From Lachnospiraceae bacterium (lineage in GTDB: Bacteria > Bacillota > Clostridia > Lachnospirales > Lachnospiraceae), in NCBI GenBank assembly GCA_017503735.1, contig JAFVSN010000007.1, forward strand, positions 1 through 64,000: DNA of 64,000 nt. Reading direction: 5' to 3'. A model generated the notes under the pieces. The model did not search any database, was not told the origin of the DNA, and was given only the letters and a program-made list of their open reading frames with translations. Below are positions 50,334-59,073 of this stretch, piece by piece; position 1 is the first letter of the stretch; each line of letters starts with the position of its first letter. The position numbers were made by a program, and so were the translations under genes.

Positions 50334-51860
50334 TTATTTAGAGTTGCCGAACAATCCCCGCAGAATGGACTTTCCGATTTCGCGACCGATGGTGCCGAAG
50401 GCACTGGAAGCGGCACGGCCTACGGTTTTACTCATAATTTTTTCGGCGCGCTTTTCTTTCTTTTTCTTTTCTGCAGCTTCTTCTTTTTCCTTTTTCTTCA
50501 CAGCAGCCGCATCGTCTTTGGCTTTTTGTTTTGCGGCAGCGGCTTCTTCCTTGGCGCGGAGTTCTTCCGCTTCTTCTTTTTCGTTTTGTTCCGTTAAGAT
50601 TTCATAAGCGGATTCATTGTCCACTGCCAATCCGTATTTCTCATCCAAAGGACTCTTTGTAATAACGGAATTACGGGTGAAACCGTCTACGGCACCCATT
50701 AAGCTCTGCGGCGGGAGGATAAAAGTCCGTTCCACCATGGTCGGGATTCCTTTTTCGTCTAAGAAGGATACCAACGCTTCCCCTACGCCCAGTTCCATAA
50801 TGGCAGTAGAGGTGTCGAATGCCGGATTCTGCCGGAAGGTTTGTGCTGCGGTACGGACCGCCTTTTGTTCTGCCGGGGTATATGCCCGGAGGGCGTGCTG
50901 GATACGGTTGCCTAACTGTGCCAGTACTTCATCCGGAATATCGCTCGGACTCTGGGAGATGAAGTAAACGCCTACACCCTTGGAACGGATGAGCTTTACC
51001 ACCTGTTCGATTTTCTGGTTCAGGGTCTTTGGCATGTCGCGGAACAGAAGATGGGCTTCGTCAAAGAAGAATACCATCTTAGGCTTATCCATATCACCCA
51101 CCTCAGGAAGCTTTTCAAAGAGCTCCGTTAACATCCAGAGGAGGAAAGTTGCGTAAAGGAGCGGAGATTGTACCAGCTCCGTACTATCGAGAATGTTTAT
51201 CATACCCCGGCCGTCTTCATCGGTGGTAATCCAGTCTAAAATATCAAGGGCCGGTTCCCCGAAAAAGAGATCACCACCCTGGCTTTCCAATGCAAGCAGG
51301 GCACGCTGGATGGCACCGGCACTTTGTGGGCTGACGGTACCGTAATTTAAGGTGTATTCTTCCCGGTGTTCACTGACGTACTGAATCATGGCTTTCAGGT
51401 CTTTTAAGTCAATCAGAAGAAGACCGTTGTCATCCGCAACCCGGAAAATAATGTTAAGAACGCCTTCCTGTACCGTGGTCAGACCGAGTAAGCGGGAGAG
51501 AAGAATCGGTCCCATTTCCGACACTGTGGTACGTACCGGATGGCCGTTCTTTCCGAAAATATCAAAGAAGCGGGTCGGGAAGGAGGTATAGGACCAGTCC
51601 TCAATACCGAACTTTGCGATACGTTTTGACATGTCCTCACTTTCTTTTCCCGGAGCACACATGCCGGAAAGGTCGCCTTTGATATCCGCAAGGAATACCG
51701 GAACGCCGAGAGAGGAGAAGGACTCGGCAAGGACCTTTAAGGTAACGGTCTTTCCTGTACCGGTGGCTCCGGCAATAAGACCGTGGCGATTGCCCATTTT
51801 TGGGAAAAGAAACTGTGGGGTATCGTTTTTTGCAATCCAGATTTTTCCGTCTTTTACCAT
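50334..51860 (-). CDS. HerA-like ATPase, DUF853 (YjgR) family
   Basis: On the minus strand AAAGGAGTG lies 9 bases before the ATG at 51860; an in-frame ATG at 51866 is too close to it. The 508-residue protein has Walker [10 protein letters not shown] (31-39) and Walker [33 protein letters not shown], the DUF853/HerA-like signature, follows. The last 110 residues include an Ala/Lys/Glu coiled coil (about 415-475) before [20 protein letters not shown]. Family members are poorly characterised P-loop ATPases, sometimes called bipolar helicase-like. It stands alone, with no nuclease neighbour such as NurA. Confidence 0.88.
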   Translation of the reverse strand: MVKDGKIWIAKNDTPQFLFPKMGNRHGLIAGATGTGKTVTLKVLAESFSSLGVPVFLADIKGDLSGMCAPGKESEDMSKRIAKFGIEDWSYTSFPTRFFDIFGKNGHPVRTTVSEMGPILLSRLLGLTTVQEGVLNIIFRVADDNGLLLIDLKDLKAMIQYVSEHREEYTLNYGTVSPQSAGAIQRALLALESQGGDLFFGEPALDILDWITTDEDGRGMINILDSTELVQSPLLYATFLLWMLTELFEKLPEVGDMDKPKMVFFFDEAHLLFRDMPKTLNQKIEQVVKLIRSKGVGVYFISQSPSDIPDEVLAQLGNRIQHALRAYTPAEQKAVRTAAQTFRQNPAFDTSTAIMELGVGEALVSFLDEKGIPTMVERTFILPPQSLMGAVDGFTRNSVITKSPLDEKYGLAVDNESAYEILTEQNEKEEAEELRAKEEAAAAKQKAKDDAAAVKKKEKEEAAEKKKKEKRAEKIMSKTVGRAASSAFGTIGREIGKSILRGLFGNSK

Positions 51861-51893
51861 GTTCATACACTCCTTTTATAAAGTATTGAAAGA

Positions 51894-51926
51894 AAAGCAG
51901 AAGCAACGGGGTGTTACTTCTGCTTT
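51894..51926 (-). terminator. Terminator of the acyl-CoA synthetase gene
   Basis: AAAGCAGAAG (51894-51903) and CTTCTGCTTT (51917-51926) are perfectly complementary; on the minus strand they are followed by TCTTTC. Confidence 0.65.
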
Positions 51927-51941
51927 AAGTTATGGGAAATA

Positions 51942-53576
51942 TTAACCTTGATTCTGCGCCGCAACCAGTCCCTTACCGCCGTAAAGTTCGCGAAGCTTCG
52001 GCTTCTCGATTTTACCGGTAGGGTTACGCGGTACATCCGCAAAGATAACGGTGTGCGGACGTTTATAACGCGGAAGCGCCTGACAGAAGGTGTTTACATC
52101 CTCCTCTGTTAAAGTACATCCCGGCTTTACTTCGATAATGGCACCGGTGATTTCACCGAGACGTTTGTCCGGAAGACCGATGACAGCAACATCCTTAATG
52201 GCATCGTGCTTACGAAGGAAGTCTTCAATCTGTACCGGATAAATATTTTCGCCGCCGCTGATGATAACGTCTTTTTTACGGTCGACCAGGAAAATAAATC
52301 CATCTTCGTCCTGCATTGCCATATCGCCGGTAAAGAGCCAACCGTCGGCAAGCACTTCATTGGTTGCTTTTTCATCTTTATAGTAGCAGGTCATAACACC
52401 CGGACCCTTTACGGCCAGTTCGCCCACTTCACCCTGCGGGACGGTGTTACGATGCTCGTCAACAATCTTCGTTTCCCAACCATAACCCGGAATACCGATG
52501 GCGCCTACTTTATGGATGTTGTCCATACCAAGGTGTACACAACCCGGTCCGATGGACTCGGAAAGTCCGTAGTTGGTATCATACTTGTGGTTCGGGAACA
52601 GCTTCTTCCAACGGGTAATGAGACTCGGCGGAACCGGCTGCGCACCGATGTGCATGAGACGCCACTGGGAAAGCTCGTAATCGGAAAGCTTTACATCGCC
52701 CCGGTCGATGGCATCTAAAATATCCTGTGCCCACGGAACCAAAAGCCATACGATGGTACAATGCTCCTTGGAAGCGGCATCTAATATAAATTCCGGTTTT
52801 GTTCCTTTTAACAGAACCGCTTTGCCTCCCACTAAAAAGCTACCGAACCAATGCATCTTTGCACCGGTGTGATAAAGCGGCGGGATGCACAAAAATACGT
52901 CATCGTGGGTCGTCTCGTGGTGGTTCTGCTCTACGAGACAGGAGTGCATGAGACTGCGGTGTTTATGTAAGATTGCTTTCGGAAATCCGGTGGTGCCGGA
53001 GGAAAAATAAATCGCGGCATCGTCGTCGTCCGTAAGCGTAATATCCGGAGTTGTGCTGGAACAGTCTGCGGTAAGAGTAGTATAATCCTCCGCAAAGGTC
53101 GGACAATTGTCACCGACGTAAATCAGCAGACGGTTCTTGCTTAAGGTATCTGCGATTTCTTCCACACGACCGATAAATTCCGGACCGAACACCAAAATGT
53201 CCACGTCCGCAAGTCCGACACAGTAGTCGATTTCATCGGAAGAGTAGCGGAAATTAAGCGGCACCGCCAAGGCACCGGTTTTTAATATACCGAAGTAAAT
53301 CGGCAGCCATTCCAGACAGTTCATCAGTAGAATCGCAACCTTATCTCCCTTTTTTACGCCACGGGAGAGTAAGAAGTTTGCAAATCTGTTTGCTTTTTCG
53401 TTAAATACGTTCCAGGTGATTTCGCGACGGTAATAGCTGCTTTTCGTCGGCTCCATCAGTTCATATTCTTTCCAGGTGATACGACGGGTTTCCGGAAGCT
53501 GCGGGTTGATTTCAACCAGGCAGATTTCGTTTCCGTACATTTCACAGTTTTTTTCCAAAATGTTTGTAATCGGCAT
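51942..53576 (-). CDS. AMP-forming acyl-CoA synthetase/ligase
   Basis: The ATG at 53576 (minus) follows GAGGAAC and gives MPITNILEKNCEMYGNE; an upstream TTG would add five residues. The 544-residue enzyme of the ANL superfamily has the P-loop AAIYFSSGTTGFPKAILHKH, the A5 motif NYGLSESIGPG, WLFTGDMAMQDEDGF and the catalytic lysine in RNPTGKIEKPKL. It forms an acyl- or aryl-CoA from the acid, ATP and CoA. Its position, divergent from the indolepyruvate oxidoreductase operon, suggests an aryl or short-chain acid made from amino acids, but the substrate is not proven. Confidence 0.88.
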   Translation of the reverse strand: MPITNILEKNCEMYGNEICLVEINPQLPETRRITWKEYELMEPTKSSYYRREITWNVFNEKANRFANFLLSRGVKKGDKVAILLMNCLEWLPIYFGILKTGALAVPLNFRYSSDEIDYCVGLADVDILVFGPEFIGRVEEIADTLSKNRLLIYVGDNCPTFAEDYTTLTADCSSTTPDITLTDDDDAAIYFSSGTTGFPKAILHKHRSLMHSCLVEQNHHETTHDDVFLCIPPLYHTGAKMHWFGSFLVGGKAVLLKGTKPEFILDAASKEHCTIVWLLVPWAQDILDAIDRGDVKLSDYELSQWRLMHIGAQPVPPSLITRWKKLFPNHKYDTNYGLSESIGPGCVHLGMDNIHKVGAIGIPGYGWETKIVDEHRNTVPQGEVGELAVKGPGVMTCYYKDEKATNEVLADGWLFTGDMAMQDEDGFIFLVDRKKDVIISGGENIYPVQIEDFLRKHDAIKDVAVIGLPDKRLGEITGAIIEVKPGCTLTEEDVNTFCQALPRYKRPHTVIFADVPRNPTGKIEKPKLRELYGGKGLVAAQNQG

Positions 53577-53665
53577 GTTTTTGTTCCTCAAATCTTAAAT
53601 AGTATGTCGGAGAGCGGAAGAACTATCGGTGGGATATCGGACACTTTTTCGCTTTCCACCAATAA

Positions 53666-53694
53666 AGTATAAGGGAAATAATGAAAAAAGTCAA
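53666..53694 (-). promoter_or_regulatory. Promoter of the acyl-CoA synthetase gene
   Basis: On the minus strand TTGACT (53694-53689), 17 bases, TATACT (53671-53666). The rest of 53577-53919 is AT-rich divergent promoter space; no clear promoter for iorA could be fixed. Confidence 0.8.
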
Positions 53695-53919
53695 TGAGAA
53701 CTTAAAGAAATAGGAAGAGTTTTTACAAAGAAATGAAGTAAAAGGGTTTCTTTGCCAAATTTGTGCATTAAAGCGTTAGAATGTTAAAGAAAAAATAATT
53801 TAGGTCTTTTTTATTGCGGAAAAGTGTGATAGAATATATGTTGGATTCGTTTTAGATGAAGGAAAACGATGCAAAGAAAGGCTTTACAAAGGTCGAAATA
53901 AAAGAAAGGATACATAATT

Positions 53920-55656
53920 ATGGCAAAGAAGATTATGCTCGGGAACGAGGCCATTGCCCGCGGTGCTTACGAAGCAGGCGTGAAGGTGTCGGCAGCGTAT
54001 CCGGGAACTCCGAGTACGGAGATTAGCGAAAATATTGTGCAGTATAAGGAGATTTATTCCGAGTGGTCGCCGAATGAGAAGGTGGCTGCAGAGGTGGCAA
54101 TCGGTGCGTCCATTTCCGGTGTACGTGCCATGTTCTCCATGAAACATGTCGGTGTAAATGTAGCAAGCGATCCGCTTTACACCATTTCTTACGGTGGTGT
54201 AAACGGCGGTTTAGTATTGGTGGCAGCGGATGATCCGGGACTTTACAGCTCCCAGAACGAGCAGGATACCCGGATGGTAGGCAGAGCGGCACAGGTGCCG
54301 GTGCTGGAACCGTCCGACAGCCAGGAGGCAAAGGATTTCGTAAAGCTGGCTTTTGAGCTCAGTGAACAGTACGACACGCCGATGATTGTACGTACCACCA
54401 CCCGTCTGGCACATTCCCAGGGTCTGGTTGAGCTTTGTGACAGGGAAGAGGTTGCGGATAAGCCGTATGAGAGAAATGTAGCAAAGTTTGTTATGATGCC
54501 GGGCAATGCAAAGCACAGACATGTTTTTGTAGAACAACGATTAAAGAAAATGGCGGAGGATGCATGCAGCCTTTCCATCAATAAAGCAGAGTACAACGAT
54601 ACCTCCATCGGTTTTATTACCAGCGGTATTCCGTATCAGTATGTAAAGGAAGCTTGTCCGAATGCTTCTGTATTAAAGCTCGGTTTGGTACATCCGCTTC
54701 CGCGTAAGCTCATTGAGGAGTTTGCTTCTAAGGTGGATAAGCTCTACATTTTCGAAGAGCTGGAGCCTGTTATCGAGGAGCAGGTAAAGTCTTGGGGAAT
54801 CAAGTGTATCGGAAAAGAAATCTTTACCGTGCAGGGTGAGTACAGTGCCAATATGCTTCGTAAGGCAGTACTTGGTGAGACTGCGGAACTTAAGGCACCG
54901 GCACAGGTACCGGCAAGACCGCCGATTCTTTGTCCGGGGTGCCCGCACAGAAGCGTTTACTCCGTGTTAAACAAGCTGAAGATTCATGCGGCAGGCGATA
55001 TCGGATGTTATACTCTCGGTGCTGTGGCTCCGCTTAACGTAGTAGATACTACCGTATGTATGGGAGCAAGTATTTCCACCCTTCACGGTATGGAAAAGGC
55101 AAAGGGCAAGGATTACATCAAGAACTGGGTTGCGGTCATCGGCGATTCCACCTTCATGCACACCGGTGTGAATTCCTTGATTAACATGGTATACAACAAG
55201 GGTACCGGTACGGTAATGATTTTAGATAACTCCACCACCGGTATGACCGGTCATCAGGACCATGCGGCTACCGGTAAGACCTTAATGGGTGAGACCACCA
55301 AGGCGGTAAATCTGGTACAGTTCTGTAAGGCCATCGGAATCGAACATGTAGTAGAGGTCAATGCGTTCGATACCGCAGAACTTGAACGCATTATTAAGGA
55401 AGAGACCGCAAGAGACGACGTATCCGTTATTATTACAAAGTCTCCGTGTGTATTGTTAAAGGGGAATGTGTTCCCGGATGTTTGTGTTCCGGACAGCGAT
55501 AAGTGTAAGAAGTGTGGCATGTGCTTAAGACCGGGATGTCCGGCTCTTACCAAGAATACGGACGGTACCATTTCCATTGATGCTACCATGTGTAACGGTT
55601 GCGGACTTTGCATGCAACTTTGTAAGTTTGATGCCATCGAGAAGAAGGCAAGATAA
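53920..55656 (+). CDS. iorA: Indolepyruvate:ferredoxin oxidoreductase, alpha subunit
   Basis: A 578-residue IorA. The N-terminal pyrimidine-binding domain starts MLGNEAIARGAYEAGVKVSA and includes AYPGTPSTEI. A TPP-binding domain (about 330-500) has CPGCPHRSVYSVLNKL and GDIGCYTLGAVAPL, with GDSTFMHTGVNSLINMVYNK as the TPP-magnesium motif. A C-terminal two-cluster ferredoxin domain (about 525-575) carries CKKCGMCLRPGCP and CNGCGLCMQLC. With IorB it oxidatively decarboxylates aryl pyruvates to aryl-acetyl-CoA, reducing ferredoxin. AGAAAGGATACATAATT precedes the ATG. The first cluster has an extra residue (RPGCP) as usual in IorA. Confidence 0.96.
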   Translation: MAKKIMLGNEAIARGAYEAGVKVSAAYPGTPSTEISENIVQYKEIYSEWSPNEKVAAEVAIGASISGVRAMFSMKHVGVNVASDPLYTISYGGVNGGLVLVAADDPGLYSSQNEQDTRMVGRAAQVPVLEPSDSQEAKDFVKLAFELSEQYDTPMIVRTTTRLAHSQGLVELCDREEVADKPYERNVAKFVMMPGNAKHRHVFVEQRLKKMAEDACSLSINKAEYNDTSIGFITSGIPYQYVKEACPNASVLKLGLVHPLPRKLIEEFASKVDKLYIFEELEPVIEEQVKSWGIKCIGKEIFTVQGEYSANMLRKAVLGETAELKAPAQVPARPPILCPGCPHRSVYSVLNKLKIHAAGDIGCYTLGAVAPLNVVDTTVCMGASISTLHGMEKAKGKDYIKNWVAVIGDSTFMHTGVNSLINMVYNKGTGTVMILDNSTTGMTGHQDHAATGKTLMGETTKAVNLVQFCKAIGIEHVVEVNAFDTAELERIIKEETARDDVSVIITKSPCVLLKGNVFPDVCVPDSDKCKKCGMCLRPGCPALTKNTDGTISIDATMCNGCGLCMQLCKFDAIEKKAR

Positions 55657-55669
55657 GGAGGATAAGACT

Positions 55670-56239
55670 ATGACCACTAGAAATATTATGATTGTCGGTG
55701 TGGGCGGTCAGGGTACCCTGCTTACCAGCCGTATTTTAGGAAATATTACCGTAGAGGCCGGCTTCGATGTAAAGCTTTCTGAGGTACACGGTATGGCACA
55801 GAGAGGCGGAAGCGTGGTTACCTTTGTTCGTTACGGTGAGAAGGTTGCGGAACCGATTGTAGAAGAAGGACAGGCAGACGTTCTCATTGCATTTGAGCGT
55901 TTAGAGGCACTTCGTTATGCGCACTTCTTAAAGAAGGACGGTGCGATGGTAATCAATGACCGTCGTATCGAGCCGATTACCGTAGTAACCGGTGCTGCAC
56001 AGTATCCGGAGAACATCATCGAGAATCTTTCTAAGGAACATCAGGTGTATTCCGTAGATGCCCAGGAAGAGGCTTTAAAGCTTGGCAATTCCAAGGTGTT
56101 TAACGTAATCGTTCTCGGTGTTGCCGCAAAGCATATGGACTTTACAAAGGAGCAGTGGCTTAACGCAATCGAAGCTACCGTACCGCCAAAGACCGTAGAG
56201 TTAAACAAGAAAGCATTCCTCGTAGGTTACGAGATGTAA
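55670..56239 (+). CDS. iorB: Indolepyruvate:ferredoxin oxidoreductase, beta subunit
   Basis: AAGGAGGATAAGACT precedes the ATG at 55670. The 189-residue gamma-type domain protein has IMIVGVGGQGTLLTSRILGN and LSEVHGMAQRGGSVVTFVRY, the signature of IorB and of 2-oxoacid:ferredoxin oxidoreductase gamma subunits. It completes the IorAB enzyme. The gene begins 13 bases after iorA and is followed by paaK, so aryl-acid CoA metabolism appears in one transcript. Confidence 0.95.
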   Translation: MTTRNIMIVGVGGQGTLLTSRILGNITVEAGFDVKLSEVHGMAQRGGSVVTFVRYGEKVAEPIVEEGQADVLIAFERLEALRYAHFLKKDGAMVINDRRIEPITVVTGAAQYPENIIENLSKEHQVYSVDAQEEALKLGNSKVFNVIVLGVAAKHMDFTKEQWLNAIEATVPPKTVELNKKAFLVGYEM

Positions 56240-56293
56240 TTAAAACTAAATTTAATATTTTAATCGCATGGATTCATGCGGAAGGAGAAGCCA

Positions 56294-57592
56294 ATGATTT
56301 GGAACGAAGCAAAAGAATGTATGAGCAGAGATGAGATTCATCATCTGCAGGGCAAGCGTCTTGTGAAAACGGTAAATCATGTCTACCACAATGTAGAATT
56401 TTACCGGAAAAAGATGCAGGCGGTAGGTTTGGAACCGGGAGATATTCAGTCTGCGGACGATATCACAAAGCTTCCGTACACAACGAAAGATGATTTGCGT
56501 GATACCTATCCGTTCGGTTTGTTTGCTGTTCCGATGTCTGAAATCGTACGAGTACATGCATCCAGCGGCACCACCGGTAAGGCTACGGTAGTAGGCTATA
56601 CTAGACGGGATATCGATGTATGGTCCGAGTGTGTTGCCAGAGCATTTACCATGGCAGGTCTGACCAAGGATGACATCATTCAGGTTGCATACGGTTACGG
56701 TTTATTCACCGGAGGTCTCGGAGCACATTACGGAGCCGAGAATTTAGGTGCAACGGTTGTACCGATGTCTACCGGTAATACGAAGAAGTTAATCACCATG
56801 ATGAAGGATTTTGGTGCTACGGCTCTTGCATGTACGCCGTCCTACCTCATGCATATTGCGGAAACCTTGGAAGAACAGGGAGATATTCCGAATATTAAGT
56901 TAAAGGCAGCTATCTGCGGTGCAGAGCCTTGGACCGAAAACATGCGGAAACAGATTGAAGAGAAGCTTCACATCCATGCTCATGATATTTACGGTTTGTC
57001 CGAAGTGATGGGACCGGGTGTTGCCTGTGACTGTATTTATCATAAGGGTCTCCATGTATACGAGGACCATTTCCTTCCGGAAATCGTCAGCTCCGAGACC
57101 TTGCTTCCGGTACCGGAAGGAGAAACCGGTGAGTTGGTATTTACCACTTTGACGAAGGAAGGTATTCCGTTAATCCGCTATCGTACCAAGGACTTGACCA
57201 GTATCTCCTATGACAAGTGTGAGTGCGGCAGAACCTTAGCACGTATCAGCCGTTTTAAGGGGCGTTCCGACGATATGTTAATTATCCGCGGTGTCAATGT
57301 ATTCCCGTCCCAGATTGAAGCAGCACTCCTTGAAATGTCCGGTACCACACCGAACTACTTCATGATTGTAGACCGTGTGAACAACCTGGATACCTTAGAG
57401 GTACAAGTAGAAGTTGAGGAGCGTTTCTTCTCCGATGAAATCAAGGAGTTGGAGCGTCTTAATAAGCAGATTGTACATACCATCCAGCAGGCCATCGGTC
57501 TGGCGGTTAAGGTTACTCTGGTTGAGCCGAAGACCTTAGAGCGCAGTATGGGTAAGGCAGTTCGCGTACTGGATAAGAGAAAGCTTGTATAA
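56294..57592 (+). CDS. paaK: Phenylacetate-CoA ligase family enzyme
   Basis: GGAAGGAGAAGCCA precedes the ATG at 56294. The 432-residue ligase shows [20 protein letters not shown] (P-loop), [27 protein letters not shown] and [20 protein letters not shown], the pattern of PaaK-type ANL enzymes. Length is usual for PaaK. Next to iorAB it probably interconverts aryl acids (phenylacetate, indoleacetate) and CoA esters; in IorAB-using anaerobes the reaction may run towards ATP formation. That direction is inference. Confidence 0.93.
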   Translation: MIWNEAKECMSRDEIHHLQGKRLVKTVNHVYHNVEFYRKKMQAVGLEPGDIQSADDITKLPYTTKDDLRDTYPFGLFAVPMSEIVRVHASSGTTGKATVVGYTRRDIDVWSECVARAFTMAGLTKDDIIQVAYGYGLFTGGLGAHYGAENLGATVVPMSTGNTKKLITMMKDFGATALACTPSYLMHIAETLEEQGDIPNIKLKAAICGAEPWTENMRKQIEEKLHIHAHDIYGLSEVMGPGVACDCIYHKGLHVYEDHFLPEIVSSETLLPVPEGETGELVFTTLTKEGIPLIRYRTKDLTSISYDKCECGRTLARISRFKGRSDDMLIIRGVNVFPSQIEAALLEMSGTTPNYFMIVDRVNNLDTLEVQVEVEERFFSDEIKELERLNKQIVHTIQQAIGLAVKVTLVEPKTLERSMGKAVRVLDKRKLV

Positions 57593-57664
57593 GCGGAACT
57601 CAGGAAGAAAAATGTCAGATTAATACAAGCGGAGTTGATTTCTATCAACGGAAAGGAGAAGCTT

Positions 57665-58099
57665 ATGTATTTGGAACAGTTATCGGTTTTTATGGAAAAT
57701 AAAGTCAGCCGTTTAAATGAGGTATTACTTCAGTTAAAAACGAGCAAAGTAAATGTGTTATCTTTAAGTCTCGCGGATACCAGCGAATTCGGAGTGCTTC
57801 GTCTGATTGTGGACAATCCGGAGGAAGGCCGTAAGGTATTAAAAGAGAACGGTTTTTCCGCCAGACTTACCAAAGTGCTTGCGATTAAGCTTCCGAACGA
57901 AGTAGGAACGTTACAGGGCGTTTTGGAACTTCTCGGAACTGCGGGAATGAACGTAGAGTATATGTATGTACTTGCCAATGCGAAGGAGTTTTCCGGTATG
58001 ATTATTAAGACAGGAAATCCGGAGGAAGCTGTAAAACTTTTGGAAAATGCTGGCATAGAATTTGTAAAAGCAGAGGAAGTAGGTAAAATTGGAGCGTAA
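57665..58099 (+). CDS. Tandem ACT-domain protein
   Basis: GAAAGGAGAAGCTT precedes the ATG at 57665. The 144-residue protein consists of two ACT domains: about 1-68 (LEQLSVFMENKVSRLNEVLL) and about 71-140 (VLAIKLPNEVGTLQGVLELL, followed by VEYMYVLA). ACT domains bind amino acids. In many anaerobes such a stand-alone protein follows paaK and iorAB, so it likely senses an aromatic or branched amino acid for the operon. It overlaps the next gene by 11 bases. Confidence 0.9.
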   Translation: MYLEQLSVFMENKVSRLNEVLLQLKTSKVNVLSLSLADTSEFGVLRLIVDNPEEGRKVLKENGFSARLTKVLAIKLPNEVGTLQGVLELLGTAGMNVEYMYVLANAKEFSGMIIKTGNPEEAVKLLENAGIEFVKAEEVGKIGA

Positions 58100-58892
58100 A
58101 ATCATTGATTTTCATACGCACGCATTTCCGGACAAAATTGCCGGAAAAACAATAGAACTGTTGTCGCAAAAAGGAGGAATTCCGGCTCATACCGACGGTT
58201 CCGTCAACGGACTTCGGCGTGTGTTGTCGGAAGCCGGAATTGCTCTGGGCGTAGTGCTTCCGGTGGTGACAAGAGCGGAACAGTTTGAGTCGATTACCCG
58301 GTTTGCGGTGCAGATTAACGAAAACGGGAACGGCCTTCTTTCCTTCGGCGGGATCCACCCGGATACCACTGATTATAAAAAAGAGTTGAAGTTCCTTGCA
58401 GAACAGGGATTTCGAGGGATTAAGCTTCATCCGGACTATCAGGGAGTGTTTTTTGATGATATCCGCTATATGCGGATGATTGAGTATGCGTCGGAGTTGG
58501 GTCTCATTATTGTAACTCATGCCGGTGTGGATATCGGATTCCCGGATTTGGTACGATGTACTCCGAAGCGGGCTCTTAAGGTACTTCGTGAAGTAAAACC
58601 GGAGAAGTTGGTACTTGCCCATATGGGAGGATGGAACTTGTGGGAAGAGGTAATCGATACCCTTGCGGGAGAGCGGGTGTATATGGATACGGCTTATTCC
58701 ATGGGACATATTTCCGAAGAACATTTTGTGACGCTTTGCCGGGCTCACGGAACAGATAAAATTCTGTTTGCTACGGATTGCCCGTGGGGAAATCCGGAAA
58801 AGGATGTGGAGACGTTTCTGACGATGCCGTTGACGGCAGAGGAACAGGAGTTGATTTTGCATAAGAATGCTGAACGGTTGCTGGAACTGTAA
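58089..58892 (+). CDS. Amidohydrolase-family metal-dependent hydrolase
   Basis: A TTG start at 58089 overlaps the ACT gene; GTAGG precedes it. The 267-residue TIM-barrel protein has IDFHTHAFPDKI (HxH metal site), GGIHPDT, IKLHPDYQGVFFDD, VTHAGVD, LAHMGGW and FATDCPWGNP. This is the ligand set of amidohydrolase_2/ACMSD-like enzymes. It may hydrolyse or decarboxylate a small aromatic or amide substrate in the operon's pathway; nothing in the sequence fixes which. The start is less certain than the family. Confidence 0.82.
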   Translation: MERKIIDFHTHAFPDKIAGKTIELLSQKGGIPAHTDGSVNGLRRVLSEAGIALGVVLPVVTRAEQFESITRFAVQINENGNGLLSFGGIHPDTTDYKKELKFLAEQGFRGIKLHPDYQGVFFDDIRYMRMIEYASELGLIIVTHAGVDIGFPDLVRCTPKRALKVLREVKPEKLVLAHMGGWNLWEEVIDTLAGERVYMDTAYSMGHISEEHFVTLCRAHGTDKILFATDCPWGNPEKDVETFLTMPLTAEEQELILHKNAERLLEL

Positions 58893-58943
58893 GCAAAAAT
58901 ACTCCGGTTGAAGATAGCCGTGAAATAAAGAATAAAAAATATC

Positions 58944-58986
58944 TGTCCAAAGGGGTTGACAAATCATCGGAGGACAGATATAATTA
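58944..58986 (+). promoter_or_regulatory. Strong promoter with flanking inverted repeat (symporter gene)
   Basis: TTGACA (58956-58961), 17 bases, TATAAT (58979-58984), fully consensus. TATCTGTCC before the -35 box and GGACAGATA overlapping the -10 box form a 9-bp inverted repeat, a possible operator. Confidence 0.85.
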
Positions 58987-59004
58987 TATCATAACGCTTT
59001 ACTG

Positions 59005-59027
59005 CTTTAAAGCGCAACGCTTTAAAG
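59005..59027 (+). promoter_or_regulatory. Perfect 10-bp dyad CTTTAAAGCG-CAA-CGCTTTAAAG
   Basis: It lies just after the predicted transcription start of the symporter gene. A further half-site ACGCTTTA is at about 58994. It could be a repressor operator or an RNA hairpin with a 3-base loop. Confidence 0.7.
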
Positions 59028-59073
59028 TGAAGTGTATGCAACTCAATAAAGAGGATAGAAAAGGAGAACAGTG

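Noticed and set aside
58005-58967. 320-residue minus-strand ORF
   Set aside because: It is antisense to the amidohydrolase gene; its sequence shows the composition of a shadow frame and no domain.
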